A DNA stretch of 64,000 nucleotides from Methylocystis sp. (GTDB taxonomy: Bacteria > Pseudomonadota > Alphaproteobacteria > Rhizobiales > Beijerinckiaceae), in NCBI GenBank assembly GCA_020252485.1, contig JADCCX010000030.1, forward strand, positions 62,001-126,000, given 5' to 3'. Made by a program: the position numbers and the translations under genes. Of this stretch, positions 24,931 through 33,943 are shown one piece after another. A model generated the notes under the pieces. That model was not told the origin of the DNA. It did not search any database and saw nothing but the letters and a program-made list of their open reading frames with translations. Numbering within the stretch: the stretch's first letter is position 1; each line of letters begins with the position of its first letter.

Positions 24931-25898
24931 TTCGGCTGCGGGATCTTGGCGCTTTCGACGATGGGCTTCCAGGTCTCGAAATCCGCCTTGATCTGGGCCT
25001 CCAGCTCCGCACCCACCACGGAAACGGGCGTGACCGTCAGTTTCTGAAGCTTCTCGATCACCTCCGGCTCCTTGGAGATGGCTGCGAGCTCCGCGATCAG
25101 TTTGTCGGCGATGGGCTTCGGCAAGCCGGCCGGCGCGATGAAGATCGCCGCCCAGGTGACGTCGATCCCAGGCACGGTTTCCGCCATCGCCGGAAACTCC
25201 GGCGCCATCGCGTAGCGCGACGTCGAGGAGACAGCGACGCCCTTGGCATTGCCGCCCTTCACCTGCGCCAGCGCCGTTGAGATCTGGTCGCAGGACATTT
25301 GAATCTGGCCGCCGACCAAATCCTGCATGATCTGGTTGGAGGCGCGGTAGGGCACATGCTGCACCTGCACGCCGGTTTTCTGCGCCAGCAATTCCATGCA
25401 CAGATGCTGCGAGGTGCCAATGCCGGATGAGCCGTAAGAGTACTTGTTCGGATTGGCCTTCAGGTGGTCGATAAACTCCTTCGGACTTCCGGCAGGGATG
25501 CTCGGGTGGACGACGAAGAAATTCGGCTGCGTCGCCACCATGGCGAGCGGCTTCAGATCCTTGAACGTGTCGTAGCCGAGCTTGTCGCGGTAGATATGCG
25601 GCAGGATGTAGAGGTTGCCCGCCGTGATCGTCGCCAGCGTGTAGCCATCGGGCGCGGATCGGGCCATCGCCGTGATGCCGATCGTGCCGCCGGCGCCGGA
25701 GCGGTTTTCCACCAGGAACGGCTTGCCGAGCCGGGCTGACAGACGCTCGGTGAAGATGCGCGCCGCGACATCGGTATTGCCGCCCGCCGCATAGGGCACA
25801 ATGACGGTGACGGGCTTGTCGGGCCAGTTGCCCTGCGCGATGGCGGGGCCGGCGAGCGCCGCCGCAACGCCGGCGAGCGTCAGAAGACGTTTGAACAT
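24928..25898 (-). CDS. Tripartite tricarboxylate transporter (TctC/Bug) binding protein
   Basis: This is a periplasmic solute-binding protein of about 323 residues. The signal peptide is MFKRLLTLAGVAAALAGPAIAQ, followed by WPDKPVTVIVPYAAGGNTDVAARI, the hallmark of the Bug/TctC family. NRSGAGGTIG and APDGYTL are also typical. The start at 25898 has GAGGAA upstream. Such proteins deliver carboxylates or other small acids to TctAB permeases, but no tctA or tctB is nearby, so this is one of the orphan Bug proteins common in proteobacteria. Its stop codon lies within the inverted repeat at 24868-24930. The ligand is unknown. Confidence 0.92.
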
Positions 25899-26050
25899 GA
25901 TGGCGTTTCCTCGGACTTTATCTTTATCCGGGAAGTTTATCCGCCTTTGGGCCTGACGCAACCGAAAGTCGACACGAGGGGAGAGCGCGACGCGCGGGCC
26001 TCGTCCTGGATCGCTTCGCTGCGCCAGAAAACACCGACAGGCCGGCGACC

Positions 26051-26506
26051 TTACTCGTTGAGATCGAGTTCGCAGGAGCCGAAGGCGGAGAGCACGGTGT
26101 GGTTCGACGCCATGGCCAAGGAGGCCGACATATCGCGGCCCGACCCATGAAAGATCCAGCCCACGCCATCATCGATGCCCTGGGCGATCAGCTGCTTGTC
26201 GGCGCCGAGCAGCGTGCTGATCCTCGACGAAACGGGGAAGCCGTCCGCCGCCACGGTCATCATGACGCGGTTCTGGAAATCCAGCGTCACCTTGAGCGGC
26301 AGCCTGACCCGGCCGATCTCCGATGTGGGTGCGCAGGCCCCGTCAGCCTTGCAAGCGAAGGCCTTGGTAATGGTGCAATGGGCGGAATGCGGAGCCTTTT
26401 CCGGCGCCGTTGCGGGCCGCGGGGCCGCCGCAGGCGCTCCCTGAGCGAGAGCCATGCTCGAGAGAGGAAGACTCGCCATCAGCGCGAGAGTCACGGGCTT
26501 CAGCAT
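26051..26506 (-). CDS. Small secreted protein, unknown
   Basis: This 151-residue protein has a clear signal peptide (MLKPVTLALMASLPLSSMAL, cleavage likely after ALAQG), then an Ala/Pro-rich linker and a small domain with four cysteines that could form two disulfides (contexts SAHCTITKAFACKADGACAP and SCELDLNE). I do not recognise a family. AGGAG precedes ATG 26506 by eight bases. It lies upstream of tctC on the same strand with a 150-bp gap, and the small Tyr/Pro-rich protein gene is about 65 bp further upstream. The three may share secretion as a theme, but no common function is evident. Confidence 0.75.
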   Translation of the reverse strand: MLKPVTLALMASLPLSSMALAQGAPAAAPRPATAPEKAPHSAHCTITKAFACKADGACAPTSEIGRVRLPLKVTLDFQNRVMMTVAADGFPVSSRISTLLGADKQLIAQGIDDGVGWIFHGSGRDMSASLAMASNHTVLSAFGSCELDLNE

Positions 26507-26570
26507 GGATCATGCTCCTGTAGGCTTGGGAGTTCCGAATGGCGTTTCCGACGGAGAACCCGTTAGCGTC

Positions 26571-26846
26571 TCAATAGCAGGGCGGATAGGGATAATAGCC
26601 GCAGGCCGGGACATAGGGGGCCGGGACATAGGCTGGCGGGGCAAAGCCCTGGTCGTAGCGCGGCGGTGAGTAGTAGCTGTTCCAGGCCGCCGCCCGGGCG
26701 GCGCTGCCCACGACGGCCCCGGCAGCGACGCCGCCCACGAAGGCGGCGCGACGCGCAACAAACCATGCTTCGGCGCTGGACGAATAGGTAACGGCAGGAG
26801 CGATAACAAGGGTGGCGATGACCGCCATCGAGAGTTTGGATTTCAT
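26571..26846 (-). CDS. Small secreted Tyr/Pro-rich protein, unknown
   Basis: This 91-residue protein has a signal peptide (MKSKLSMAVIATLVIAPAVT, cleavage after SSAEA). A Gly/Ala-rich hydrophobic stretch (AAFVGGVAAGAVVGSAARAA) follows, which may insert in a membrane. It ends in a Pro/Tyr-rich tail with the repeat PAYVPAPYVPA and a terminal YPYPPCY. Such glycine-zipper plus Y/P-rich proteins are common in Rhizobiales and are usually called hypothetical. GGGGAG lies nine bases before ATG 26846. The function cannot be inferred. Confidence 0.72.
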   Translation of the reverse strand: MKSKLSMAVIATLVIAPAVTYSSSAEAWFVARRAAFVGGVAAGAVVGSAARAAAWNSYYSPPRYDQGFAPPAYVPAPYVPACGYYPYPPCY

Positions 26847-27074
26847 TGTGATTGACTCCCCGATCTGGCTCACCAGCACCCCAAGCGATGCGTACGCCGG
26901 GAGCGATTGCTTTCCGCGGCCATCATGCCCCTCGTTATGAACAGCATCGGCCCGTGAAATCGAATGTGGACCAGGTCAGGAGACGCCGTCAAGAGCCGGT
27001 CAGATGAAGTTCCGGCGCCACGCGAGCCGCAGCCGATCGCGCCTGCCTTTCGGCAGTGGAGGCCCTTTGAATTA

Positions 27075-27197
27075 CCCTCATGTCGAGGTGTTTCCGCCGG
27101 AGCCTGATGCGGGGCGAACCTCGAGACACAGGCAGGAAAGAGGATAGTCCCGAGCCCTTCTCGAGGTTGGCCGGTGGCCGGCGTCTCGAAATGAGGG
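27075..27197. repeat. CCTCATGTCGAGG-type inverted repeat upstream of rpsB
   Basis: CCCTCATGTCGAG (27075-27087) faces CTCGAAATGAGGG (27185-27197), with one mismatch, and related CTCGAGG words lie between. The same family occurs at 24747-24868. It lies in the 592-bp gap between the small secreted protein gene and rpsB. The rest of that gap must contain the rpsB promoter and leader, but I see no clear riboswitch, RNA gene or reading frame there. Confidence 0.65.
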
Positions 27198-27438
27198 TCT
27201 GAAAAGGAACCGAACTTGATTATCTGTATCGTTAAGGTGAAACAACGAGGCCAGCGAAGCAGTCAATTCGCCCCCGCACTTGCCACTGGCGCGGCGCTGT
27301 GCCATAGGCCCGAGCATCCCACACGCAAGGGTTTCGGCCTGCTTCAAGGCCGTTCCGGTGCGGATGCCCTCCGGCTCACCCCGACGGCGCATTCGCAACA
27401 TTCCCCTTGGCGGCGGTCTAACCGGAGAACGAACGATC

Positions 27439-28446
27439 ATGTCACTGCCCGATTTCACCATGCGCCAGCTCCTGGAAGCCGGCGCCCATTTCGGCCATCA
27501 GTCGCACCGCTGGAATCCCAAAATGGGGTCCTATATTTTCGGCACGCGCAACAACATCCACATCATCGATCTGTCGCAGACGGTGCCGCTGCTGCACCGC
27601 GCCCTGCAGGCCGTGTCCGACACCGTCGCCAAGGGCGGCCGTGTTCTCTTCGTCGGCACCAAGCGCCAGGCTTCCGATGCAATTGCGGCTTCGGCCAAGC
27701 GGTCGGCGCAGTATTACGTCAATTCGCGTTGGCTGGGCGGCATGCTGACCAATTGGAAGACGGTGTCGAACTCCATCTCGCGCCTGCGCAAGGTGGATGA
27801 TCTGCTGGGGGCCGGCAACCAGTCCGGCCTCACCAAGAAGGAGCGGCTGCTGCTCTCGCGTGAGCGCGACAAGCTCGAAAAGGCGCTGGGCGGGATCAAG
27901 GATATGGGCGGCACGCCGGATCTGATCTTCGTGATCGACACCAACAAGGAGCAGCTCGCCATCAAGGAGGCGAACCGCCTCGGCATTCCTGTGGCGGCGA
28001 TCGTCGACACCAACAGCGATCCTGATGGCATTACCTTCCCGGTCCCGGCCAATGACGATGCGTCGCGCGCCATCGAGCTTTACTGCGATCTGATCGCGCG
28101 CTCCGCCATCGACGGCATCGCCCGCGGCCAGGGCGGTTCGGGCATTGATCTGGGCGCCATGGAAGCGCCGATCGCCGAGGAATTGCCGGAGACGGTCTCC
28201 GCCGGCTCGGTCGGCGAGGTCTTCGAGCTTCTGTCCTCGCCGCGCGGTGGCGTCGACGATCTCACGAAGCTCACGGGCGTCGGCCCCGAGCTCGAGAAGA
28301 AGCTCAACGAGGCCGGTGTGTTCCATTACTGGCAGGTCGCGGCCATGACCGAGGCGGATGTCGCCAAGGTCGACCATAATCTGAAGCTCAATGGCCGCAT
28401 CACGCGCGACGGCTGGGTGGAAACCGCCAAGGCCCTCGTCGCCTGA
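27439..28446 (+). CDS. rpsB: 30S ribosomal protein S2, C-terminally extended
   Basis: This is the ribosomal protein of the small-subunit platform. The first 230 or so residues are standard S2 ([50 protein letters not shown]). The protein is 335 residues, roughly 90 longer than E. coli S2. The extra part ends in a helix-hairpin-helix-like segment ([19 protein letters not shown] at about 275-293, then [17 protein letters not shown]). Related extensions are present in S2 of other Rhizobiales. ATG 27439 is chosen at the conserved start [10 protein letters not shown]; the longer frame upstream is leader. tsf follows 90 bp downstream, the universal order. Confidence 0.97.
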   Translation: MSLPDFTMRQLLEAGAHFGHQSHRWNPKMGSYIFGTRNNIHIIDLSQTVPLLHRALQAVSDTVAKGGRVLFVGTKRQASDAIAASAKRSAQYYVNSRWLGGMLTNWKTVSNSISRLRKVDDLLGAGNQSGLTKKERLLLSRERDKLEKALGGIKDMGGTPDLIFVIDTNKEQLAIKEANRLGIPVAAIVDTNSDPDGITFPVPANDDASRAIELYCDLIARSAIDGIARGQGGSGIDLGAMEAPIAEELPETVSAGSVGEVFELLSSPRGGVDDLTKLTGVGPELEKKLNEAGVFHYWQVAAMTEADVAKVDHNLKLNGRITRDGWVETAKALVA

Positions 28447-28535
28447 GCGGCGAACAGGCATTGTTTCTGGGCGCGGATGGCTGAAAGCTCTCCGCGCTCA
28501 TCCCTCTTTCAACACATTCAGTGAAGGAACCCGCC

Positions 28536-29453
28536 ATGGCCGAGATCACAGCCGCAATGGTCAAGGAACTGCGCGAGAAGACCGGCGCAGGCATGATGGA
28601 TTGCAAGAGCGCGCTCAACGAGACCGGCGGCGATATCGAGGCGGCGGTCGATTGGCTGCGCAAGAAGGGTCTGTCGAAGGCCGCCAAGAAATCCGACCGC
28701 GTGGCGGCCGAAGGCCTGATCGGGCTCGTGGCGTCCGGCAACAAAGGTACCGTAGTTGAGGTGAATTCCGAAACCGACTTTGTCGCCAAGAACGATACGT
28801 TCCAGGGGCTGGTGCAGCATATCGCCCAAGTGGCGCATCAGGTCGGCGTCGATATGGACGCGATCAAGGCCGCCCCGCATCCGACCGCCGGAACGGTCTG
28901 GAGCGCCATCACCAACGCGATCGCCACGGTGGGCGAAAACATGTCGCTGCGCCGCGCGGCCGATCTGTTGGTTGGGCAGGGCGTCATCGCCAGCTACATG
29001 CATTCGCCGGCAAGCCTCGGCCTTGGCCGCATCGGCGTGCTGGTCGCGATTGAATCGGCCGGCAAAACGGATGAGCTGATGGCGTTCGGCCGCCAGGTGG
29101 CGATGCATGTGGCGGCCACGAACCCGCTGGCGCTGGACGGCTCGGGCGTCGATCCCGCCGTCGTGGAGCGCGAAAAGGCCATTCTCATGGACAAGAATGC
29201 CGGCAAGCCGCCGCATGTCCTGGAGAAGATCGTCGAAAGCGGCCTGAAGTCCTATTTCAAGGAAGTGACGCTGCTCGATCAGCCCTTCGTGATCGATCCG
29301 TCGAAGACGGTCGGGCAGGCCGCGAAGGAGATGGAAGGCAAGGCCGGCGCGCCGGTCAAGATCACGGGCTTCGTGCGTTATGCGCTGGGCGAGGGCATCG
29401 AGCGCAAGACGGACGATTTCGCCGCCGAAGTCGCTGCCGCGGTGAACGGCTGA
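28536..29453 (+). CDS. tsf: Elongation factor Ts
   Basis: EF-Ts is the nucleotide exchange factor for EF-Tu. The 305-residue product begins with [20 protein letters not shown], the UBA-like N-terminal domain. [11 protein letters not shown], the signature that contacts EF-Tu, follows, then the two-part core and a C-terminal module. ATG 28536 has GAAGGA upstream; a start at 28521 would add five unconserved residues. It is co-transcribed with rpsB and ends in a strong terminator at 29485-29515. Confidence 0.98.
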   Translation: MAEITAAMVKELREKTGAGMMDCKSALNETGGDIEAAVDWLRKKGLSKAAKKSDRVAAEGLIGLVASGNKGTVVEVNSETDFVAKNDTFQGLVQHIAQVAHQVGVDMDAIKAAPHPTAGTVWSAITNAIATVGENMSLRRAADLLVGQGVIASYMHSPASLGLGRIGVLVAIESAGKTDELMAFGRQVAMHVAATNPLALDGSGVDPAVVEREKAILMDKNAGKPPHVLEKIVESGLKSYFKEVTLLDQPFVIDPSKTVGQAAKEMEGKAGAPVKITGFVRYALGEGIERKTDDFAAEVAAAVNG

Positions 29454-29484
29454 CGCCAACGGCCGTTAGCATCGCATGAATTCG

Positions 29485-29515
29485 AAAGGGCGGGTTTCAC
29501 ATCCGCCCTTTTTTG
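29485..29515 (+). terminator. Intrinsic terminator after tsf
   Basis: AAAGGGCGG (29485-29493) pairs with CCGCCCTTT (29503-29511), continuing into a T-run (TTTTTT). This is a strong rho-independent terminator separating the rpsB-tsf unit from pyrH. pyrH must then start from its own promoter in the next 50 bases or by read-through. Confidence 0.92.
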
Positions 29516-29563
29516 TTGCACAGATGCGAGGACTGATTCCTTCCGCGAGACATCCAGGCTTTC

Positions 29564-30277
29564 ATGGCCAAGAACCCCAAGCGCTTTCTGGTCAAGGTTT
29601 CGGGCGAAGCGCTGATGGGCCCGGATAAATTCGGCCTCGATCCCGCAACCGTCGAGCGGATCGCCGCCGATCTCGCCGAGGCCGCCAGGACCCGCGAGAT
29701 CGCTGTCGTGGTCGGGGGCGGCAATATCTTTCGCGGGATGCAGGGCTCAAAACACGGCGTCGAGCGCAACACTGGCGACAGCATGGGGCGGCTTGCCACC
29801 ATCATCAACGCGCTCGCCCTCGCGGATGCGGTGCGGGCCGCCGGCGCAAAGGCCGTGGCGCTGACCGCCGATCCGATGCCAAGCCTCTGCCGCAGCTATT
29901 TCCAGCCCGACGCCGACCGTTTGCTCTCGGAAGGGCAGGTGGTGGTGCTGGGGGGCGGCACCGGCCAGCCCTTCTTCACCACCGACACCGCGGCAGCGCT
30001 TCGGGCCGCCGAGCTCGATTGCGCGGCGATTCTGAAGGCCACGACCGTCGATGGAGTCTATACGGCGGACCCGAAGATTGATCCCGCCGCAAGGCGCTAT
30101 GAACAGCTTACCCATGATGAGGCCATCGAAAGGCGCCTTGGCGTCATGGATACTGCGGCTTTCGCCCTTGCCCGGGAGAATGCATTGCCGATAATCGTTT
30201 TCTCGATACAGGGCGCCCTTGCCATCACGAATGTCCTTGCCGGAAACGGCAAGGCAACCCATGTGGTTCCTGCCTGA
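29564..30277 (+). CDS. pyrH: Uridylate kinase
   Basis: PyrH phosphorylates UMP to UDP, the bacterial hexameric enzyme of the amino-acid kinase fold. The 237-residue product has the phosphate-binding start FLVKVSGEALMG, the glycine-rich VVVGGGNIFRGMQG, LGGGTGQPFFTTDTAAALRA and the YTADPKID segment, all characteristic. It leads the conserved run pyrH-frr-uppS-cdsA, whose last members overlap. frr begins 39 bp after its stop. Confidence 0.97.
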   Translation: MAKNPKRFLVKVSGEALMGPDKFGLDPATVERIAADLAEAARTREIAVVVGGGNIFRGMQGSKHGVERNTGDSMGRLATIINALALADAVRAAGAKAVALTADPMPSLCRSYFQPDADRLLSEGQVVVLGGGTGQPFFTTDTAAALRAAELDCAAILKATTVDGVYTADPKIDPAARRYEQLTHDEAIERRLGVMDTAAFALARENALPIIVFSIQGALAITNVLAGNGKATHVVPA

Positions 30278-30316
30278 AGTCTGGTTCCCGTGCGCGGGTC
30301 ATTACGGAGTAGCGCC

Positions 30317-30877
30317 ATGGCGGCGTCTTTTGATATCAATGATCTCAAGCGCCGGATGGCCGGAGCGGTCACCGCCCTTAAGCACGACCTGAACTCGCTG
30401 CGGACAGGCCGGGCCTCGGCCAATCTTCTCGATCCGGTCGAGGTTGAAGCTTACGGCGCAACGATGCCTCTCAATCAGGTTGCGACGGTTTCGGCGCCCG
30501 AATCGCGGCTCCTGTCGATTCAGGTCTGGGACCGCGGCATGGTGCAGGCGGTGGAAAAGGCGATCCTCAAATCCGATCTCGGCATGACGCCGAATACGGA
30601 AGGCCAGGTGATCCGCCTCCGCGTCCCGGAAATGAACCAGCAGCGCCGGCAGGAGATGGTGAAGGTCGCCCACAAATACGCTGAGCAGGGCAGGGTTGCC
30701 GTCCGCCATGTTCGCCGCGACGGCATGGACCTTCTCAAGAAGCTGGAGAAGGACGGCCATGTCAGCGAAGACGAGGCCGCCCGCCAGTCCGATCAGGTGC
30801 AGAAAGCAACCGATCAGACGATCGTCGAGATCGATCAGGCCCTGGCCACCAAGGAAAAAGAGATCATGCAGGTCTGA
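30317..30877 (+). CDS. frr: Ribosome recycling factor
   Basis: RRF splits post-termination ribosomes together with EF-G. The 186-residue product starts [18 protein letters not shown] and contains the family core [42 protein letters not shown] and [29 protein letters not shown] 30317 has GGAG eight bases upstream and fits the family start; the frame from 30290 adds nine unlikely residues. The stop codon overlaps the uppS start by one base. Confidence 0.97.
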   Translation: MAASFDINDLKRRMAGAVTALKHDLNSLRTGRASANLLDPVEVEAYGATMPLNQVATVSAPESRLLSIQVWDRGMVQAVEKAILKSDLGMTPNTEGQVIRLRVPEMNQQRRQEMVKVAHKYAEQGRVAVRHVRRDGMDLLKKLEKDGHVSEDEAARQSDQVQKATDQTIVEIDQALATKEKEIMQV

Positions 30878-31647
30878 TGATGTCCGGCAGCGCGGTTCTC
30901 CAATCCAAGATCGCCCTTGCGGAGGGCGGAGGCGGCGCGTCGGCGCCCAACCACATCGCGATCATCATGGACGGCAACGGCCGCTGGGCCGCGAGACGCG
31001 GTCTGCCGCGGTTTGAAGGCCATCGGCGCGGCGTGGAAGCTGTCCGCCGCACGGTGAAGGCGAGCATGGAACTTGGTGTCCGCTACCTGACGATCTATTC
31101 CTTTTCGACCGAAAACTGGTCTCGGCCGGCGGCTGAGATCGCCGAGTTGATGGGGCTCCTACGGCGCTATATCCGCAACGATCTGGCCGATCTGCATGCG
31201 CGGAACGTGCGGGTGCGCATCATTGGCGAGAAGACAGGCGTTTTAGAGGACATTCAACGTCTTCTCGTTGAGGCTGAAACCGTCACGCGAAGCAATACGG
31301 GGCTCACTCTGGTGATTGCCTTCAACTATGGCGCCCGCCAGGAACTCGTGACGGCGATGCGCAAGGCAGCGGCCGAAGTGGCGGAAGGCCGGCTTGACCC
31401 GGCCAATATCGACGCAGCCACGGTCGAGCGGTTTCTGCTGACTGACGGCATCCCGGAGCCCGACCTGCTGATTCGCACCTCGGGCGAGCAGCGGCTGTCG
31501 AATTTCCTGCTCTGGCAACTGGCCTATGCGGAGTTTGTCTTCCTGCCCGTCCTCTGGCCCGACTTTGAAAAAGCCAATCTTCAGGAGGCGATCGGCATCT
31601 TCCGGGGCCGCAACCGGCGCTTTGGCGGCGTCGGATCGCCCACGTGA
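30877..31647 (+). CDS. uppS: Undecaprenyl diphosphate synthase
   Basis: This cis-prenyltransferase condenses isopentenyl diphosphate units onto farnesyl diphosphate to make the C55 lipid carrier for cell-wall synthesis. The 256-residue product has [13 protein letters not shown] with the catalytic Asp, then [31 protein letters not shown], and near the end [20 protein letters not shown]. The start ATGATG overlaps the frr stop, and its own stop region overlaps the GTG start of cdsA. Its substrate pathway needs the MEP route, whose usual gene dxr is missing from this cluster. Confidence 0.97.
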   Translation: MMSGSAVLQSKIALAEGGGGASAPNHIAIIMDGNGRWAARRGLPRFEGHRRGVEAVRRTVKASMELGVRYLTIYSFSTENWSRPAAEIAELMGLLRRYIRNDLADLHARNVRVRIIGEKTGVLEDIQRLLVEAETVTRSNTGLTLVIAFNYGARQELVTAMRKAAAEVAEGRLDPANIDAATVERFLLTDGIPEPDLLIRTSGEQRLSNFLLWQLAYAEFVFLPVLWPDFEKANLQEAIGIFRGRNRRFGGVGSPT

Positions 31648-32483
31648 ACGATCTTCAGGCGCCGCCCGCGGGCATGGGCGAACTGCCGAAGCGGGTCATC
31701 TCCGGCCTGGTCATGGCTCTGGTCGCCATTGCCGCCACCATCCTCGGCGGCTGGCCGTTTATCATCGTCTGGACTTTTGCTGCGCTTTGCGTCGCTTATG
31801 AATGGCAAACGATCGTGCACGGGTCTGCGGCGGTTGCCCCGAAGGCCCTGGCCATGCTCGCTGTCCTCAGCGGCGTCACCGCAGTCGTCGCGGGACCGGT
31901 CGCCCTGCTGGTGTTGCCGCTGCTGCTCGCCCTGGCTGCGGGAGCGATCGCGCCCGCCGACCGCCGCATCGTCACGGTGACGGGCGCCCTCTACGCCGCC
32001 GGTCTCGCGGCCGCCGTGCTGCTCTGCCGCAGCTCCGGATTCGATGGGGCGGTCGTCATTTTCTGGCTGTTCGCCGTCGTCTGGGGCACGGATACCTTCG
32101 CCTATTTCACCGGGCGCTCGCTTGGCGGCCCGAAGCTTTGGCCGCGGGTCAGCCCGAAAAAGACCTGGTCGGGCGCCATCGGCGGCCTGGCCGGCGGGGT
32201 CATCCTCGGCTGCCTCGTTCTGACCGTGCTTGGCGCAAGCGTCGGCGGCCTGCAATTGCTCCTTTCAATAGCATTTTCCGTTTTGACCCAGGCGGGTGAT
32301 CTCTTCGAATCCGCGCTCAAGCGGCGGTTCGGCGTCAAGGATGCGGGCCATCTCATTCCCGGCCATGGCGGCTTCATGGACCGCCTCGACGGCTTCATTT
32401 TCGCCATCATTTTCGCGGCAATGGTCGGTGTCGCGCGCGCCGGCGTCGCCGGGGTTCCCAAGGGCCTCCTGGGGATGAGTTGA
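31644..32483 (+). CDS. cdsA: Phosphatidate cytidylyltransferase
   Basis: CdsA makes CDP-diacylglycerol, precursor of all phospholipids. The 279-residue polytopic membrane protein has about eight spans and the C-terminal signature region [13 protein letters not shown] followed by [20 protein letters not shown] and GFMDRLDGF. The start is GTG at 31644, overlapping uppS by four bases. In most alphaproteobacteria dxr follows cdsA; here only a 144-bp non-coding gap separates it from rseP. That gap holds a small TTGACC/GGTCAA hairpin. Confidence 0.95.
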   Translation: MNDLQAPPAGMGELPKRVISGLVMALVAIAATILGGWPFIIVWTFAALCVAYEWQTIVHGSAAVAPKALAMLAVLSGVTAVVAGPVALLVLPLLLALAAGAIAPADRRIVTVTGALYAAGLAAAVLLCRSSGFDGAVVIFWLFAVVWGTDTFAYFTGRSLGGPKLWPRVSPKKTWSGAIGGLAGGVILGCLVLTVLGASVGGLQLLLSIAFSVLTQAGDLFESALKRRFGVKDAGHLIPGHGGFMDRLDGFIFAIIFAAMVGVARAGVAGVPKGLLGMS

Positions 32484-32627
32484 ACCCGGCTGCAGCGCCC
32501 GTCCTTGTTGACCATATTTGACCAAAACTTCGGTCAAAGTGAAACAATCATGGCGGCTTCGGAGCCGAACGGGTACTGATGAACCGGCGGTGGTGCGACC
32601 GCTCAGGACAAGCCAATTGAGGGGCCG

Positions 32628-33773
32628 ATGGATTTGATCTCCGCGATGGGCGGCAATCTATGGACTGTTCTGTCCTATGCCTTGCCGTTCCTGTTTCTGC
32701 TGTGCGTGATCGTCTTTATCCACGAAATGGGCCATTTCCTCGCAGGCCGCTGGTGCGGCGTGGACGTGAAGGCGTTTTCGATCGGCTTCGGGCCTGAATT
32801 ATTCGGGTTTTACGACAAGCGCGGCACCCGCTGGAAGTTTTCGGCCATTCCGCTGGGCGGCTATGTCAAGTTCGCCGGCGATCTCAATGTGGCGAGTTCG
32901 CCGGATTTCGATGCCGCCAGCCAGATGACGGAGGAGGAGAAGCGGGTCAGCTTCCCCCACAAGACCGTCGGTCAGCGCGCCTTCATCGTGGCTGCGGGAC
33001 CGCTTGCAAACTTCCTGCTCGCGATCATCATTTTCGCCGGCATTTCCATGACCTATGGCCGGTTCAAGGCGGATGCCGTCATCGGCGGCGTTGTCGCCAA
33101 TTCCGCTGCGGAACGGGCCGGATTCCAGGCGGGCGACCGCATCGTCAGTGTCAACGGCGACCCTGTGACGACATTCGAGGCCCTGCAGCGGCGCGTGAGC
33201 GTCAATCCGGGCGTGCCGCTGACGATCGTTGTTTCGCGGGCCGATGCGGAGCTATCGATCGAGGCGACGCCGGAACTGGTCGAGTTGAAGGATAGGCTCG
33301 GCGTGCAGCGCATCGGCCGCCTGGGCCTGCGAGGCAGTGAGGACACCAGCAATTTCCGCGTTGAGCGATATGGGCCAGTCGATGCCCTCGTCTATGGCGT
33401 GCAGGAGACATGGTACATCATCGACCGTACGATGACCTATCTCGGCAAGCTCATCATCGGACGTGAATCGGCCGATCAATTGAGCGGCCTGCCGCGCACC
33501 GTGCAGGCTTCTGGCGAGGTGGCGAAGAGCGGCGGCTTCCAGGGCCTGCTCAGCTTGACGGCGCTGATGTCGGTGTCGATCGGCCTGCTGAACCTGTTCC
33601 CGATTCCATTGCTCGATGGCGGGCATCTCATGTACTACGCCTATGAGTGGGTCCGCAAAAAGCCGCTTTCCGAACGCAAGCAGGAATTCGGATTCCGCCT
33701 CGGTTTCGCCGTGGTGATCGCCTTGATGATTTTCGCGACATGGAACGACATCAAGCATTTTGTCTCATTGTGA
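32628..33773 (+). CDS. rseP: Site-2 metalloprotease RseP
   Basis: RseP is an inner-membrane zinc protease that cuts anti-sigma factors and remnant signal peptides within the membrane. The 381-residue product has the zinc site HEMGH in the first span (IVFIHEMGHFLAGRWCGV), one periplasmic PDZ domain (about residues 145-225, AERAGFQAGDRIVSVNG) and the second metal-ligand motif NLFPIPLLDGGHL in the last third. It lies in the standard place before bamA. A 170-bp gap to bamA suggests a separate bamA promoter. Confidence 0.96.
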   Translation: MDLISAMGGNLWTVLSYALPFLFLLCVIVFIHEMGHFLAGRWCGVDVKAFSIGFGPELFGFYDKRGTRWKFSAIPLGGYVKFAGDLNVASSPDFDAASQMTEEEKRVSFPHKTVGQRAFIVAAGPLANFLLAIIIFAGISMTYGRFKADAVIGGVVANSAAERAGFQAGDRIVSVNGDPVTTFEALQRRVSVNPGVPLTIVVSRADAELSIEATPELVELKDRLGVQRIGRLGLRGSEDTSNFRVERYGPVDALVYGVQETWYIIDRTMTYLGKLIIGRESADQLSGLPRTVQASGEVAKSGGFQGLLSLTALMSVSIGLLNLFPIPLLDGGHLMYYAYEWVRKKPLSERKQEFGFRLGFAVVIALMIFATWNDIKHFVSL

Positions 33774-33943
33774 ATCACTTCGGGCGTGGCGAATGGGACA
33801 CGGATAACGAATTTCAAACGCATTCGGTCAAACCCGGTTGCATGTAGCGGGCGTTTGGGTAGAAGCGGTTTAGAGAAAAGTAGGCGTTTCGTGCGCCACC
33901 CAACGATTCTCATCGGCAGATGGGCAGACGGACGAGCGTGTTA

